DNA of 64,000 bases, taken from the NCBI GenBank assembly GCA_963556495.2, contig OY747702.1:4482001-4546000 (forward strand), in the 5' to 3' direction. Below the pieces are notes generated by a model. The model was given only the letters and a program-made list of their open reading frames with translations. It did no database searches and was not told where the DNA came from. This document shows positions 33,560-45,230 of this stretch, piece by piece. This DNA is from Valencia hispanica. Taxonomy: Eukaryota; Chordata; Actinopteri; Cyprinodontiformes; Valenciidae. Position 1 is the stretch's first letter. The number at the start of each line of letters is the position of its first letter. The position numbers were made by a program, and so were the translations under genes.

Positions 33560-34535
33560 GCATGTACTCAGTTCTTGGTTTGGACTCCTTTTGCATCAAT
33601 TACTGCCTCAATGCGGCGTGACATGTTTGTTATCAGCCTGTGGCACTGCTGAGGTGTTATAGAAGACCAGGATGCTTCAATTGCGGCCTTCAGCTCTTCT
33701 GCTTTGTTCCGTCTCAGGTCTCTCATCTTTCCCATCTTTCTCTTTCTCTTGGCAATGCCTCATAGACTCTCCATGGGGTTCAGGTCAAGCAAGCTTGCTG
33801 GCCAAGCAATCACAGTAATCCCACGGTCATTGAAGCAGGTTTTGGTACTTTTTGCAGGGTGGGCATGGTGTCCTGCTGGAAAATGAAGTCAGCATCTCTA
33901 TAAAGCGTATCTGCAGAAGGAACCATTATGCTCCTAAATGTCCTGGTAGATGGCTGCATTGACTCTGGACTTAATAAAGCTCAGTGGACCAATAGCAGCA
34001 GATGACAAATCAACACAACCTGTGGAAACTTCCCACTGGACTTCAAGCATCTTGGATAGTCTGGGACCTTGGTTTCCAAATGAGATGTAAAATGTGCAGA
34101 TCTTTTTTTCTTTTGCCCACGTAACACGTTTCTGACTTTGTTTGTTTAGGAGCAGCTTGAAAAGAGGAATACGACATTTGAAGCTCATGTCCAGGATCCA
34201 TCTGTGTGTGGAGGTTCTTGATGCACTAACTTCAGCTTCAGTTCGCTCCTTGTGAAGCTCCCTAACACTTTTGAATGACCTTTTCCTAACAATCCTCTCC
34301 AGGCTGCGCTCATCCCTGCTGCTGGTGCACCTTTTTCTTAAACCCTTTTCTACCGTGGCCAGGAAGTGCAAAACAAAAATACAATAACCTGAAACACTTT
34401 TACATTTTTACCGAAACACATTACAAGTTTACCGAACATCCAACTTCTTTTGCAATTACCTTTTGAGGCTTTCCCTCTTTATGGAGGGGGTCAGTGATGC
34501 TTTTCTGTCAGCTCAGCAGTCTTCCCCATTATTGT
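33560..34535 (-). pseudogene. Decayed Tc1 transposase
   Basis: On the minus strand the better part (34371-33934) reads VTWAKEKK, ISFGNQGPRLSK and AIGPLSFIKSRVNAAIYQDI. These correspond to the LTWAKEKK, ISFGNQGPRVWRK and GPLCFLKSTVNA blocks of a known fish Tc1 family. The first catalytic Asp region between WAKEKK and ISFGNQG is deleted. Downstream, the C-terminal homology (33900-33580) is broken by stops. Dead. Confidence 0.75.
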
Positions 34536-34856
34536 GATTCCTACTGCACCAGACTGAGACCATTTAAAGGCTCAGGAACCCTTTTTAGGTGTTTTGAATT
34601 AATTAGCTGATTAGAGTGTGAAACTTTGAGCCTAAAATATTGAGCCTTTTTTACAATATTCTAATTTTCTGAGATTTGGAATGTTGGGTTTTCATAAGCT
34701 GTACGCCATATTCTTCTAAATTATAACAATTTAAGGCTTGAAATATCTGGCTTTGCATGTAATGATTCTATCTCATATATTAGTTTCACCTTTTAAGTTG
34801 AATTATTGAAATAAATGAACTTTTGCATGATATTCTAATTTTACGAGTTTCCCCTG

Positions 34857-37800
34857 TAGCTCAAATAAATCTAAATATATTCTTGACCAAGTCTATATTG
34901 TTTAGAAACACAGAGTCATGCAGATATGAACATAGACATGACTACAGATTACAGATTACAGCACGATCACTTCTGGTTTATCTGGGTTCTGTTGGGGAGA
35001 TACATAGAAACCAGAACTCGACAATCACCTCACACATGTTATAGTCAGGTCAGCTGATGTTACTGTGTGAGCTGCAAGCATTATCGAATAAAGACCTCCT
35101 TCTCCTCCACCAGGCCTTTGAATTCAAACAGAAACTAGGCAGTGTTAGGTTACAAGCCTGCCCAAGTGCTGGGCCTCCACTCTCACCCATTTTCCAAGCC
35201 TTTTGTGCTGTATGAAAAGCTGGCTATAGGTAGAACTGGAAACCTGTTTGATTTGGCTCTTTCATGTGGAGTAATTATATGTGAGGCTTTTTACTCTGAA
35301 TTCTTTGTGAAAAATGTCCTTTTGTCAGAAGGCAGAGAAGAACACAGTTAGCAGAAACATTACAGTACAGTGAAGCTATTCAGGCCCAATGTAAGCTTTC
35401 ATCCCAATTATGTTTTCTTTGCTCCATATGTTTTCTTTCTTTTTTCTGGCTGTCGAACTTGATTCAACCAATGCATGTTTTTTAAAACCTTAATCCTCTT
35501 GTTGTGTATGTGTGTCTAAGGGCTAAAATCTGAACTGTCCAGCTAGGGCTATCTGCCGCTAATCCCTCTGAATACAGACTGTGATTAGTCTAAGACTGTA
35601 AGACTGCTGCCATCTTAGTAACCAATGTGTGCGTGTGTGTGTCTGTAGGGGTCAGCAATGGGGGAATTTGCTTGGTTACAAAGCGGATTAATTTGGCTTG
35701 CTGCTGTTAACAGCTTGGAAAAGTGCCCTATCTCCTAACGAGAGGGTTTCATATGAAATATTTACCAACATGCCATAAATACACTACACATCACTTTTTA
35801 ACTCAGCCCCATACATGGCAGATAATAACTGGTTCAGTCTGAGGGGGAGCAGCCAGCAGAAGGGCTGCGTTAAAAATGTTTGCATAAAGGTGGATTGTAC
35901 TTCAGAAAGGAATAAGGAGTGGAAGCGATGTTTTGACAGAGCAAGATCTCACTCACAAAGAGAACACACAGCCAGACCAAGTCTTCCTGGTATTTCTTGA
36001 CATTTTGGCAAAATTAGATGTTGCCTCAACTTCCCTCTAAAACACTGTCACCCAGTAAGGAGAAGAAAGAGACATTTCAGCTGTAAAACTACAACCTGCT
36101 GCCCAAACAAAATAAAATGTGAATAAATGTTGTGGATAATCCTTATATCTCTCTACAGCTAAATTACTCCCAACAGTTTTCTTAGAACAAACAGTTGGTA
36201 AAAGTTAAAACTCTTCGTCCAGATGCTGTGTGCAGCATCTTCCCAAAATTTCTAATGAGGATGACTACAAACTGCAGCAGCAAATCCTGCTTCTGACGGC
36301 ACAAACAGCAGGCAGACTAGGACGGAGTGGGAGAGAGGGAAGGGGAAATTCTGACAACAGTTCCTTTCTGGTGTCAGAGCACTTCATCTCAACTTAGCAT
36401 TCTGCACAGCACCCACACAGGGCAAACAGAAAGTTCTGATAATAACCTTCATTTGGTAATTGGTATGCAGAGGTCTGAAAAATAAATTACTGATCAGTGA
36501 GCTGTTACCACGGTGATGATGTGAACCACAGGTCTAAGGAGAAATCTATCATGGCAGCACGGAGAGAAAGAAGCAGAGTGTGGATAAAGGAGGGATTCAA
36601 AAGTGGAAAAGCACCTCAACTCAATCTAGCCCATGTATGTCACACTGGCTGTATTAATAAAATGTTCTTTAAAACATGTAGCAGGGTGGGAAACAGGACC
36701 CCTGGGGGACATCCTGAGGTGAGGAAAAGCAGCAAATGAGCTGTGATTTATGTGAGGAATGAAATGAACGCAGACTCCATGCTGAAAAATAGCAGTGTCA
36801 GAAATACAATTAGACCAATAGTAGATGAGTGCTGTATTTAAAATGTATTTCTATAAACAAAGAAATTAAATTAGTCTGACAATAAGCATTAAGAAACTCA
36901 GAATATACGCTACTAAGTGACTTTTAATTAACAAATTCACATATTTTAGGCTACATTTGTGAATTCAGCTTAAACCAAACAGCCAAGGTGGTGTGTGTAT
37001 AGCACAAATACCTGGTAAGGAATATTCTACCCACACCAACAAAAATATTGTTTTTTCTGAATTAATTTTTTTCTAATTTAGCTAATTTGCACAATAAAAA
37101 ACAGAATTTCTATTTACTGTATGTGCTATATAAAAAAAACAATGTCTGCTTAATTTGGAATGTGTTTGAAAGCAAAGAAAAAAAACATGAAATATGAAGC
37201 TCCTTATTGTTTTTGACTCATTCTACCTCACTAATTTTATATCTGTACTTTGAAGTTGATTCCAATTGAGTGTTTTCCCTCAAATTTATTTTAAAGTTTG
37301 TGTTCCACAGAAATGTGGAGTCTTTTATTGTTCTAGATATAATTAATTATAAAAAATTTATTATTGACTATTAAAAAAGTTCTGCTTTTTATGTTTAAAT
37401 TATTTTGCTCAATTAATGTATATAGCCTAACTTCAAATTTTTTATTAAAATAATTTAACTGATGCTTGACAAAACCATCTTATTTTCAAATCAAAGTAGA
37501 AAAGAAGAACTGTTATAGATCTATGCAGATCACGTTTCAGATTAAGCAAAACGAATCACAGAGCCTTCATTTAGATAGCGATGAAATCATTGTTATTTGT
37601 AAGGTTGAAATTAATATATAAATTTTTTTAAACACACAATTTTAATGTTATAACCATATGTTTGATTACACTAGCATCTCTGAAAATACACACATTTAAA
37701 ATTATAGCTGCACTAATTCTTCATCAGCTCTGATTGATGATCAGCAGGTCAAAAACTAAAACTGTCTGGGTATTTTCCTCGTCATTAACTGTGTCAAACT

Positions 37801-38749
37801 TCTGCCATCCACTAAACATTAACCAAAAACATGTTTGTTACCCACTTTTCTGGAGTTGAATGAAAATAAGATAAAGAACACCTGCTTTGACGCAAAAACT
37901 GGGATGAGCTTTTGGATTTAAAACTGCCACATGTATCTCTCAGAACATTGGTTTTTTTCTTCTTTTATGTGCTATAGTTGTTAATATAAAAATGGAATCA
38001 ATCAGATGTCAACAAAACAGGAAATTGGTTCATCCATCCATCCATCCCAGAACGATCTGATTCGTGCAGCTCTACATGAGAAAAATAATCCACATAAGTG
38101 ATCAAAAGAAGATTATTGAGGATTTTTACAGGTATTAGTAAGACAAACTGTATATAATATATCCAGGCTTTACAGTCAGAAATAGCACCAGCTGTGGAAT
38201 ATCGGTTTATTGATACAGTGATTTTACTCCTTACAACAGTAGTCTCCCATCCTTGCTTTACACTCTGTTACTGTCCATGACAGACCTACACAGCCTAAGA
38301 AAAAATCTGCTCTGATCTGAGAAGCAGCGCTTCAAGTCAAAGTGCTACGCGGCAGCAAAAACAAAAGTTCATCTTGTTCCTGTGTGCGTTACAGGTGTCT
38401 TCTGGACTCATTATGACTCCTTAACTGTCTCTTCAGTGAGAGAAAACTGAGTAATGATTGGTTAGGGAGCAACACAGCAGACTGCCTGAGGCAGCAAAAA
38501 ATATTAACAGCATGAAACACGTAGCCAGAGGACAAAAAGCATGAAAGCACCAGCACCAACAAAAAATAAAACACTCAGACTGGAGAAGAAACGAAAGGTT
38601 CATAAAGGTAAGTAGTTACTTAAGAATGATTCAACTCTTTATTTAGTTTATATAAAACAAAAGGAATCCATATAACTGACATCATAAAGTAATTAAGTTA
38701 ACTATCACTTAATTGACAGACAACAAGGATATGTTTATATAACACTTAA
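34857..38749. other. Pcdh10 intron 3, no further features
   Basis: AT-rich. A short catccatccatcc run lies at 38034. Small open frames (34823-36739) show no domains. Confidence 0.6.
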
Positions 38750-39130
38750 ACCCATTTAATTCAGTTCAGTTTACTTTTATAGAACCACATTACAAATAAT
38801 TAACCTCAAATCATTTTCCAAGACAAACTCGTCATTTCAAATCCAGAAATACTTCATCAATCCAATCTAATCATAAAGACAGATTTAAATTCAGTTATAC
38901 ATATTTATATATCAATTTAATTCCAGTTACAATGCAGTGCCATCACATTCACTTTATCATGGCAACCAAAAACAAACCTATCTAAGGGAGCCCAGCTGAT
39001 TGCGCTGAGTCACTGATTTTGCAGGAATCCTTCCTCCTGCCCAAGCATGTGGCGGCAGAGGAAAGCAACAACTGCCTTTTAACAGGGTGTTAAAAAACAT
39101 CTAAACGTCCAGGAAGCCCAAACAAAGCCT
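38750..39130 (-). mobile_element. Retroposon family A, fragment 4
   Basis: Starts ttcagttcagtttactttta (the inverted tail) and includes gcaggaatccttcctcctgc, ccaagcatgtggcggcagag and cttttaacaggg, parallel to 1030-1110. Decayed. Confidence 0.55.
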
Positions 39131-41405
39131 TGCCTTGCCTTGAGGCACACCACATTAACAATTATTCTAATCAACGACTTAATCCACAGGAAATCATCTC
39201 TTTAAAGTGATTCTACAGCTGATTTCTGACAATAATAACACGCTGCTGTCCGCTTCCCTGGCAGCGCTAGACATCAGCATCCAACAGGGCGTGTTTGACT
39301 GCCAGTGAACGCTCCGTTTCTGTTAGAAATATAAAGGTTTCTAACGGGAAGAGAAAACAAAACAGAAGATAGCGCATCCCAACATGAACTGAGATGTAAT
39401 TACATCTGCTGGTTGAAGAACTGTACATTTACTGAAGTTACACTACAGCTAAAATGGGACGTCGTCTGCTCTAACAACAGATAGATGCAGGATTTTAAAC
39501 TACATTTAACATTAATACAGTCTTCATAGAGCAACTGCATTTACACAGAGCAGCTGTCTGTTCAAAACACTGATCGTGGTCAAAAACACAACGATAAATT
39601 CTCCACATTTTATATGTACACTGATCTCATTCCTATTTCTCCTTTTGAATTTTACAGTTTGACAGTCCAATTTTAAATTTAGAAGAACTATTGTATTTAG
39701 TGTTTATTTCCATATTTCCTCGTTACAACATCAATAATTAATTTTTACACAGAGAGCATTTGTATGTGTGTGTGTTTACTCTTTAACCCTTTTTCTTTTA
39801 TGCAGATTTGCACAAGACCTAATTATCCACATTTTACTCAGTAAAAATAATTAACCAGGTAAAATAGTAACTAGGAATCCAGACAAACCAGTCAGACTTT
39901 AAATGACCAAATTAAACTCTAACTACACACTTCCGACTTCTTATTAAAATCACTTCAAATTAAAACCCATTCTGAATTTAATTAAAACCCCTATCAGTTT
40001 ATGAAAATTGTTACTGTAAAAAAGCTACAAATGTGAGCAGTTCATGAATGAATGAATCAATTAGCTCCATAGTGGAAGATTAAATGATCTTGACAAAAGC
40101 TTCAAAAATCAGTATGATGGAAAAATAGCATGATTAGTTTGTTAAGCCAATTACATCATTTTCTGTCACACAGGAAATAAGAAATGATTTCCTGTCTTTC
40201 TGCTGATCTCCTGTATGAAGCCTTTTCTCTCAGCCTGCTGCTATTTGAACTATTTTCTCATTTTTTGGGAATAGGCTGTGTTTTATGCACATTTTATTCA
40301 TTTCTTTTCAATTATCCTACTCAGGTGCCCATTTCTTTTGATAAGTAACTATTCAGTATTTTTCTTGTATTGTAATTCTTCCCTTACTGTACAGTCTATT
40401 CCTATTTGTTTGATTTTTTTTAACCTTTGTGTGAATATCCATGCTTCCTTTTGCCTGAATTTCTTCACTGTAAGAAATAGAAAATTTTCTAATATTCTAT
40501 TCTATTCTATTATTTGAGGAAACATGTCCAGCTCAGCGTACCTCCGTTTACTGAGGCCTACTGCTAGGGTCTGCCGTGGAGCTCTGTCCACCGAGAGTCC
40601 AACCAGTGAGAGCTCAGCTCTGAATGGACACACAACACAGGTCTATGTAACTCACTGGGCCCTTATTATATGAGCTTTGATAGGTTTATTTAGAACAAAA
40701 AGCTTTTAAAAAGACAAAGAGTCAAGAAAGGGAACAGAAAAAGGGAAAGAAGTAAAAGGACCATTGTCAGACAGTAACAGCATGAAGGGTTTGATGAATT
40801 CATCAAATGAACAAATGAATTGCCTGTTTTGTTCACCACAGGAACAACCTATTTGGTCCACTTCCCAGCTCTTCGCTGTGAGCGCAGCCTAATTAAAAAG
40901 CTCGTCACATCTTGTCAAGTGGTCGCAGGACTAACTGAGCGTGCTCACTAGGAGCAGGCTCCTCATTAACACTACCATATATTTACTAACAGCGTTGTCA
41001 GATTGCCATGTGCCCACTCACATTAAATCATCATGTGACAAAAGACACACAAGTAATATTCACATGGATGAAGGCTTGAATGTCAAGCTCTTCAAAGAAA
41101 TGTTTTGAAATGAATTTAAGGAAAAATAGATTTTGAAACACTGACAGGGAGAAACAGAAAAACACATCAGACGATATCGACTCTAACAAAGTTGCAGCTG
41201 TAATTAAAACCAGCTTTAATTTGACCAGCCTAACAGGCAGCAGTCTGCTTCAGGAGCCACACTGCATAGCAACCACATGCAAATCGGCAAACCCTACTCT
41301 GATCTTACTCAAATCTGAGAGCCACTGATTTGCTCGGTTAACTTTCAGCACAAAAGATTCAAATAACCTTGCTGAGGAAAAGGAGGTAAGACACACTAAT
41401 CTTAC
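39131..41405. other. Pcdh10 intron 3, distal part
   Basis: No gene seen. A short attctattctattctatt repeat at 40492-40511 looks like a LINE tail remnant. Confidence 0.55.
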
Positions 41406-41512
41406 CAGAGGAATGACCTCGATTTGTGGCGTCATGGTCGCTGTCTCCCTGCTCGCTGTCTCCATGACCACTGTCTTTAGAGCTGACCAGATCTGCCTCC
41501 TGAAAGGCTGAA
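41406..41512 (-). CDS. pcdh10: Protocadherin-10, coding exon 3
   Basis: A 107-nt exon encoding SAFQEADLVSSKDSGHGDSE, then QGDSDHDATNRG and HSS. The acidic, Ser/Asp-rich DSGHGDSEQGDSDHDA block is the strongly conserved tail motif shared by delta-2 protocadherins. A ttttttag acceptor lies at 41513 and a gtaaga donor at 41405. Intron 2 is only 141 bases (41513-41653). The split Ser codon with exon 2 and the split Gly codon with exon 4 both resolve correctly. Confidence 0.93.
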
Positions 41513-41653
41513 CTAAAAAAAAGAACATCAAATCAAAACCCAAAAACGGACCTTCCTTGTACATTCTTATATCCATGGTACTGAGGCATTTAGTGGATGT
41601 AGTAGATGTGGGACAAGGCCTGAGCAGCAGCAGGGAAGCCTTCCTGTTTTTAC

Positions 41654-41712
41654 CTGTTGACACGCCTCGGCCTCTCCACCAGGTAGCTGAGTTCAGTTCG
41701 CTGGTGTTTGGT
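41654..41712 (-). CDS. pcdh10: Protocadherin-10, coding exon 2
   Basis: A 59-nt exon encoding TKHQRTELSYLVERPRRVN plus two bases of a Ser codon. It continues the cytoplasmic tail of exon 1 exactly (SNE then TKHQR), as in the vertebrate long isoform. On the minus strand it is preceded by a tgtttcag acceptor and followed by a gtaaaa donor. Intron 1 (41713-42716) is about 1 kb and carries an (AC)n tract. The exon starts in phase 0 and ends in phase 2, matching exon 3. Confidence 0.93.
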
Positions 41713-41832
41713 CTGAAACAAGAAGGAAGGCTGTTCAGTCTGCTGCTCCAACATCGCATGTAACACACTTTTTTTTTTTTATGCTGCCCTCAGGGTCAGA
41801 ACCAATACAACACAACACCGGAAAAACTAGTG

Positions 41833-41839
<7 letters not shown>

Positions 41840-41911
<72 letters not shown>
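41840..41911. repeat. (AC)n microsatellite in pcdh10 intron 1
   Basis: About 36 AC units with a single GC interruption. Confidence 0.97.
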
Positions 41912-41912
<1 letters not shown>

Positions 41913-42611
41913 CTCTCCCCAGTTACCCGCAGCCAATACAGCGTGTTACATACAACAAAATAGGAGGAAATAGCAAAATAATTTCGTCTCTTTGATTTTA
42001 ATATTTATAGCTCTGTGTTTGAGTAAAATAAACAACTTGTTTCATTTGATAAACTACTGACAACATTTCTACCAAACGCTAAATAAACATTAGGAGCATT
42101 TTTGTGTACAAAGGATATAGAAACGATAGGAAAAATGCTGTATTTTTAGACCTTAGATGACACAAACACGTTAAAATTCCTTTTTGTATCACACAACACT
42201 AAAGTTTTACTTTAGGAAGACGTCACAAAATAAAATGTCCTGCTCTCCACCAGACTTTCACATCATTGTTGGGTTTCGACACGTGGAGATGCTGATTACA
42301 GGGACGTTTTACACTGGCCTCCTAGTTTTCTGTATGTTGTGCGTATGTACGATGCCCTCATGCACTGACACTAAAGTTGTAGAATAAAAAGCAAGCATTC
42401 ATTTATTGCTTGTTCAGGGCAGACCTCTCGTACAACAGACATGGCATCAAGCAGTCCTATTGTCATTCTTGCTCGAGTAACTTTCTGAAATCTGTCAGAA
42501 GACTCTATGTTAGGATGTATTACAGTATTACTTCTTAACAACAATCTGTAAATCTAGCGAGCCGCTGAACTTATGGAAATGAATTCTCCATGTGAAAGTA
42601 ATTATATTTAA

Positions 42612-42716
42612 TCACAACAGAAAACAAGATCTCCTGTTTCTGAAACAGGTTTTCTGCATGCTATGCTCTCTTAATGGAAGGGGAGACTCATCTATAGGTA
42701 TGAGAGGGACTCTTAC
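42612..42716 (-). other. pcdh10: Read-through extension of pcdh10 exon 1 (possible short isoform end)
   Basis: If the GTAAGA donor at 42716 is not spliced, the exon 1 frame stays open for 34 more codons (starting VRVPLIPIDESPLP) and stops at 42612. This gives an 872-residue protein with only the proximal cytoplasmic tail. A short PCDH10 isoform made by intron read-through is known in mammals. Whether this fish makes one cannot be told from sequence. Confidence 0.4.
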
Positions 42717-45230
42717 CTCGTTTGATAAAATGCTGCCGTTTGATATGATGTCAGGCTGCTGGTCTGTGTACCCTGACACTATGGCACCACACGGGTTGTG
42801 ATCGGTGTCTGTGCTCCTAGATGGACTACATGGCTTTAAGAACATGAGGTCAGTTTTGGCAGACTCTGGAGTCAGACATACCTGATAGCAATAGTTCTGA
42901 TTTTGATGGTGGGAGCCAAAGCTCCCAGACTCTTCCACAGGGACTTGAGCAGTTCCAGGCCCACTGACATTAACAGTGCTTTGCACAAGCATGATATCCG
43001 CCTTGCTGAGCTTTTTCTTGCGGGTTCGAACCTGCCGGGAGCAGCAGGATCTGCATCCAAGACAACAGTCACTAGTTAGGCAGGTATAAATGTTGAGCTT
43101 TTTGTCCTTTTGGCAGCGCACCGCTAGCACAATCATGACAAGGAGGAAGATGAAGGAGACAGAACCGAGGGCAATGATGAGGATGAGGGTGAGGTCCAAG
43201 GCACCATCTTTAGCTTTGCTCGTACCCACTTTGTCTCCCACACCCCGACCTTCAGCCATGCTATCCACCAGCATCACCAGTACGCTGGCACTGGAGGACA
43301 GTGGAGGCTGGCCATGGTCTCTGACCTCAATCACCAGGTCATATTGCTGGTGGGGGTCTCGCTTAGGTGACACCCGCCTTGCTGTCCTGAGCTCACCAGT
43401 CCTCCAGTCCATCCTAAACATACCGTTCTCGTTACCTCTCTGAATGCTGTATGTCAAGCGGGCGTTCTCTCCATCATCTGCATCCATGGCCACAACACGG
43501 GTCACCAGGTAGCCTGGCTCAGCTGAGCGGGGAAGGGGCTCCTTGGCAGTTCCATTTTTACCCAGGGGAGCCAGCACTAGGGGTGCATTGTCATTCTGAT
43601 CAACAATTATGACTTTGACAGTTGCGTTGGAGGAAAGCTCAGGGGCACCGGAGTCATTGGCCCTGACCATAAAGGTGAAATCTTTTAGCTGCTCAAAATC
43701 AAAAGACCTGAGTGCATAAAGGTATCCTGTCTCCTCGTTTATAGACACATAGGTTTTAACTGACATGCCCTGAATGTCACACTCTAATATGGAGTAACTG
43801 ATTCGAGCGTTCTGCCCTATGTCAGGGTCCAGGGCCGTCACAGCGTGGATGTATGCTCCTGGTACATTATTCTCTGTCACATATACATCATAAACGGATT
43901 GCGTGAAAGTGGGCGCATTGTCGTTCTCATCTGACACCTGGACGCGGATGGTCTTACTGGAGGCGAGAGAAGGAGTTCCTTTATCTCTCGCCACCACCGT
44001 CACGGAGTAGGAGTCTGCCTGCTCCCGGTTCAGGAGTCCATCGGTCACTATGGTGAAGTAATTCCTGAACGAGGACTTTAACTTGAACGGGACATCACCG
44101 AGGATTTCCACGTGGATCTGTCCGTTTTCATCTGCGTCCCGGTCCGTCACACTTAACAGGGCTATGACGGTACCGGGAGCGGCTTTTTCGCTCACCGACT
44201 CCGTGACGGTGCTGAAGGTGATTTCCGGTGCGTTGTCGTTCACATCGGCCACTTTGACCAGCACTTTACAGTGTGCGGGCACGGCGTTCGGCCCGAGATC
44301 CTTGGCCTGTACAAAGATCTGATAGAGGCTGCTCTCCTCAAAGTCCACCTCCCCGCGGACTTCGATGCGCCCGGTGCGTGGATCTATGCCGAACAGCTCC
44401 TTTACGCGGCTGGAGATGTGGTTGCTGAAGGAGTAAACTATTTCCCCGTTTAGTCCCTCATCTAGGTCGGTGGCGTTCAGCTGGATGACGAGCGTGCCCA
44501 CCGCTACGTTCTCCGAGAGACTCACCGTGTAGACGGGCTGCTCGAACACGGGCACGTTATCGTTCGAGTCCAACACTTTGACCACCAGCAGCGCCGTGCC
44601 AGTCCGAGGAGGCTGTCCGCCGTCCACTGCAGTGAGCACGTACCTGTGCGCTGCCTGCTGCTCCCTATCCAGATGCTTCTCCAGGACAAGTTCTGCAAAC
44701 TTATTTCCGTCCGTTTGGGTCTGCACATCCAAGTAAAAGTAATTGTTGGTTGTGATATCATATGTGCGCAACGCGTTGGAGCCCACGTCCGGGTCGAACG
44801 CGCTCTCCAAAGGAAATCGGGTGCCAGGTGTTGCGCTCTCAGAGATTTCCACCGTGATGTCCGTCTCCAGGAAGCTTGGTGGGTTGTCGTTAATGTCAAC
44901 CACTTCGATCTCCACCCTGAACAGCTCCAGTGGGTTCTCCAAGAACACCTCCATGTTGAGCTGGCAGCTGGCACTCTGCTTGCAGATTTGCTCCCTATCG
45001 ATTTTCTCATTAACGAACAGGACGCCGTTCTCAAGGTTCACTTCCAGGTATGGCGTTCGGGAGCTAGGAACTACCTGGAAGCGCCGGGAGGCCAGCTTGG
45101 TAAGGTCCAGCCCCAGGTCTTCGGCGATGTTCCCCACCAGCGTGCCATGCTCTGCCTCCTCCGGGACAGAGTAGCGGATCTGAGATAGCGCCCCATCCGT
45201 CAAGCACAGAGCGATCAAAAGCACAATCAT
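42717..45230 (-). CDS. pcdh10: Protocadherin-10, coding exon 1 (ectodomain, TM, proximal tail)
   Basis: Delta-2 protocadherin, a homophilic calcium-dependent adhesion receptor of the neuronal plasma membrane. The ATG at 45230 is chosen because it opens a clear signal peptide (MIVLLIALCLTDGALSQ); 101 in-frame codons upstream look like 5'UTR. Six cadherin repeats follow, with linker motifs DINDNPP (about residue 112), DSNDNVP (221), DVNDNAP (329), DENDNAP (434) and DQNDNAP (544). The transmembrane helix is at about 678-704, then a Cys-rich juxtamembrane stretch and a basic RKKKLSKADIMLVQ segment. The tail has YCYQVCLTPESAKTDLM and HNPCGAIVSGYTDQQPD, which I recognise from vertebrate PCDH10. The large undivided ectodomain exon is typical of protocadherins. 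The exon ends after SNE at a GTAAGA donor, phase 0. Pcdh10a versus pcdh10b cannot be decided here. Confidence 0.95.

Larger units (their letters stand above)
33227..34856 (-). mobile_element. Tc1-like element with about 200-bp inverted repeats
   Basis: TA at 33225-33226 and 34857-34858 bracket it. The left repeat has aaaattagaatatcatgcaa (33241); its inverted partner lies near 34830. The repeats extend through catgcaaagc and ttcataagctg blocks to about 33490 and 34640. A 61-base retroinsert sits in the left repeat. It carries a decayed minus-strand transposase. Confidence 0.88.

Noticed and set aside
36280..36300. Alternative candidate for the last pcdh10 exon (cagcaaatcctgc)
   Set aside because: It lies upstream of exon 4 on the minus strand and lacks the R-K-R codons and acceptor.
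41250..41768. 172-codon minus-strand frame overlapping pcdh10 exons 2 and 3
   Set aside because: It crosses both introns in the wrong frame; the true exons are 41654-41712 and 41406-41512.
43090..45188. Long open frames on the plus strand and in other minus frames over pcdh10
   Set aside because: Shadow frames of the cadherin coding sequence; no domain of their own.
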